A stretch of DNA of 64,000 nt from Nocardioides thalensis (GTDB lineage: Bacteria > Actinomycetota > Actinomycetes > Propionibacteriales > Nocardioidaceae), in NCBI RefSeq assembly GCF_013410655.1, contig NZ_JACCFP010000001.1, positions 248,001 through 312,000 on the forward strand. Direction: 5' to 3'. Within the stretch, counting starts at the first letter, position 1; each line of letters begins with the position of its first letter. The position numbers and the translations under genes are program-made. The notes beneath the pieces were generated by a model. That model had not been told where the DNA came from, did not search any database, and worked only from the letters and a program-made list of their open reading frames with translations. Below are positions 62,940 to 64,000 of the stretch, one piece after another.

Positions 62940-64000
62940 ATCCTGCTAAGTGCCGCGGCGGCCTCCGGGTCGCCGCGGCGCTAGCGACCATGGTGGCTGC
63001 TCTGGTCGCGTGCAATGGGCGAGCAACTCCGGGTGACCCCCCAACCGAGGCCGCGTCTGTTGGGCAGTCGCCCGACGTCCTCAGCGCCTCGCTCAACGGC
63101 GTACCGGAGCTTTGTGGAGAGCCGCCGAAGCCCTCTCGCCGGGGCAAGCCGGCCCCGCCAGAAGGGCTTCCGGCGAACCGCTATCTGTTTTGCGCCGAAG
63201 TCGTGGCAACCACGGCGGATGGCGGCGAGCACCGCTGGAACATTCAAATACTCACCAATGAGCCCAGCCCAGATGTGCGCGAGAAGCGACTCGTCTTTGT
63301 ACACGCAGGGGGACCTGGCCTTGCGTCGACCGGTCGACTGGCAGCGGTGTTGCCCACTCTTGACTACAGCCAATCGGTGGCCGTCAGTTGGGATGGATCA
63401 ACATCGTCTTCTGAGCCCGGTGCGTGCGGACCCGCCTCCGCGGCGTACGGCGTTGACCGCAGCGACTGGGAAACGACCGCCAGCCAAGTCGCGGAGGAGT
63501 GCGGAGCCCGAGACGGCGAGGCGCCCTGGCTGGCGTCGGCCGGTTCCGCAGCCGAGGAACTCGAAGCGACCAGAATCGCCCTTGGCAAGGACCAAGTCGA
63601 TCTCCTCACCTACTCCTACGGAACAGCTGTCGCGCAGGCATATCTCGCGTTATACCCCGAGCGCGTTAGCCGCGCCGTTCTAGACGGCCCCATTGTTCTG
63701 GAGACACCTTGGGACCAGCGCATCGCGGCGATGCGCCGAGCCACGTCCCGTGCCTGGAACGAGATGGTCAGACGGTGCCTCACGCGAACCTGCCCTGCGC
63801 AGACCCGCCAGTTGCTCCGCGAGTCCGCAGGATACGCGCAGGTACGCGCACGGCTGCTCGAAGATCCGGTTTCTGTCGGAAGCGGGCAGCAAGACCTGAC
63901 CCCGACCATCGTGGACCAAGCCACGCTGATGGGATTGCGAACGGTTTCGACCCGGAAGGGACTGGTGCAAGGAATTCGTGAGGCACTCGCAGGAGACGGG
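62924..64000 (+). CDS. alpha/beta hydrolase lipoprotein, tripeptidyl-aminopeptidase-like (partial)
   Basis: A frame without a stop runs from before 62,951 to the window edge, so the C-terminus is missing (about 358 residues visible). N-terminal leader GGLRVAAALATMVAALVAC ends in lipobox LVAC. Core: LVFVHAGGPGLAS (HGGPG-like oxyanion motif) and nucleophile elbow LTYSYGTAVAQAYLALYPERVSRAVLDGP, typical of secreted actinobacterial SlpD/tripeptidyl-type peptidases. The start is unsure: TTG 62924 gives a leader with charged N-terminus; ATG 62990 would cut the leader. Overlaps the previous gene, with which it forms a pair. Confidence 0.72.
   Translation, partial: MSGRLDPAKCRGGLRVAAALATMVAALVACNGRATPGDPPTEAASVGQSPDVLSASLNGVPELCGEPPKPSRRGKPAPPEGLPANRYLFCAEVVATTADGGEHRWNIQILTNEPSPDVREKRLVFVHAGGPGLASTGRLAAVLPTLDYSQSVAVSWDGSTSSSEPGACGPASAAYGVDRSDWETTASQVAEECGARDGEAPWLASAGSAAEELEATRIALGKDQVDLLTYSYGTAVAQAYLALYPERVSRAVLDGPIVLETPWDQRIAAMRRATSRAWNEMVRRCLTRTCPAQTRQLLRESAGYAQVRARLLEDPVSVGSGQQDLTPTIVDQATLMGLRTVSTRKGLVQGIREALAGDG

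Larger units (their letters stand above)
35111..64000. mobile_element. integrative and conjugative element (AICE core plus type IV secretion module), right end outside
   Basis: At least 28.9 kb. Left 8.3 kb: integrase, excisionase, RepSA-like initiator, FtsK/TraB-like translocase, Nudix and regulator, the set that defines AICEs such as pSAM2. Then an RHS toxin locus and a six-gene T4SS operon with VirB4, genes that AICEs normally lack. A decayed second rep gene near 61.5 kb indicates past insertion of a related element, so the unit may be composite. Codon use from about 43.4 kb looks less extreme in GC than the chromosome by eye. Confidence 0.8.

Noticed and set aside
60000..64000. attR copy of the tRNA-Tyr 3' end
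   Set aside because: I looked for the T-arm and acceptor sequences to the right of the element and found none; the right end must be outside the window.
43427..64000. CRISPR array or restriction-modification system in the accessory region
   Set aside because: No regularly spaced repeats and no methylase or nuclease gene motifs apart from the EEP domain.

Overview
The window is high-GC actinobacterial DNA, most likely from Nocardioides or a close relative of the Nocardioidaceae. That placement is an inference from the very high GC content, frequent GTG starts, translationally coupled ATGA/GTGA junctions, a 14-gene nuo operon in actinobacterial order, KorAB, a WhiB-like protein, menaquinone (not ubiquinone) genes and a Nocardioides-style GGTCTCGATACG repeat. 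Two parts are clear: chromosomal backbone (1 to about 35,110) and an integrated mobile element that starts in the 3' end of a tRNA-Tyr gene and runs off the right edge.

Backbone: the tail of a UBP zinc-finger gene, a metallo-beta-lactamase-fold hydrolase, a membrane-anchored protein and an L,D-transpeptidase precede the respiratory block. menG (last step of menaquinone synthesis) lies upstream of nuoA-N (3,442-19,044, all 14 subunits of complex I), and a long-chain polyprenyl diphosphate synthase is coupled to the end of nuoN. Quinone synthesis genes therefore bracket the main quinone reductase. A RarD-type permease, two small secreted proteins, korAB (2-oxoacid:ferredoxin oxidoreductase), a sulfate ABC importer (sbp-cysT-cysW-cysA), a Tat-exported FAD oxidoreductase, an SRPBCC protein, an LLM flavoprotein, an orphan nucleotidyltransferase, a lipoprotein hydrolase, a small membrane protein and a YajQ-family protein follow.

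Mobile element, left module (35,111-43,426): this matches actinomycete integrative and conjugative elements (AICEs, pSAM2 type). One leftward operon encodes tyrosine integrase, excisionase, an HUH RepSA-like initiator, a WhiB-like protein, a small membrane protein, an FtsK/TraB-like DNA translocase and four small proteins. A divergent XRE-DUF5919-like regulator, a Nudix protein (Pif-like) and an HD-domain protein follow, with a strong candidate operator between the two transcription units.

Mobile element, right module (43,427-64,000): a giant secreted RHS/YD-repeat protein with a variable C-terminal tip and a small candidate immunity gene faces a leftward six-gene type IV secretion operon (VirB2-, VirB3-, VirB4-, VirB6-, VirB8-like and a wall hydrolase). 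The wall hydrolase is a striking 764-residue fusion of transglycosylase, endonuclease/exonuclease/phosphatase, M15-like and M23 domains. Beyond lie a membrane protein, a decayed second copy of the rep gene, a secreted beta-rich protein and a secreted alpha/beta hydrolase cut by the window edge. No relaxase, VirD4 coupling protein or right attachment site is visible. The element is either a hybrid that uses both AICE and T4SS machinery or two stacked elements; the rep relic near 61.5 kb favours some history of stacking.
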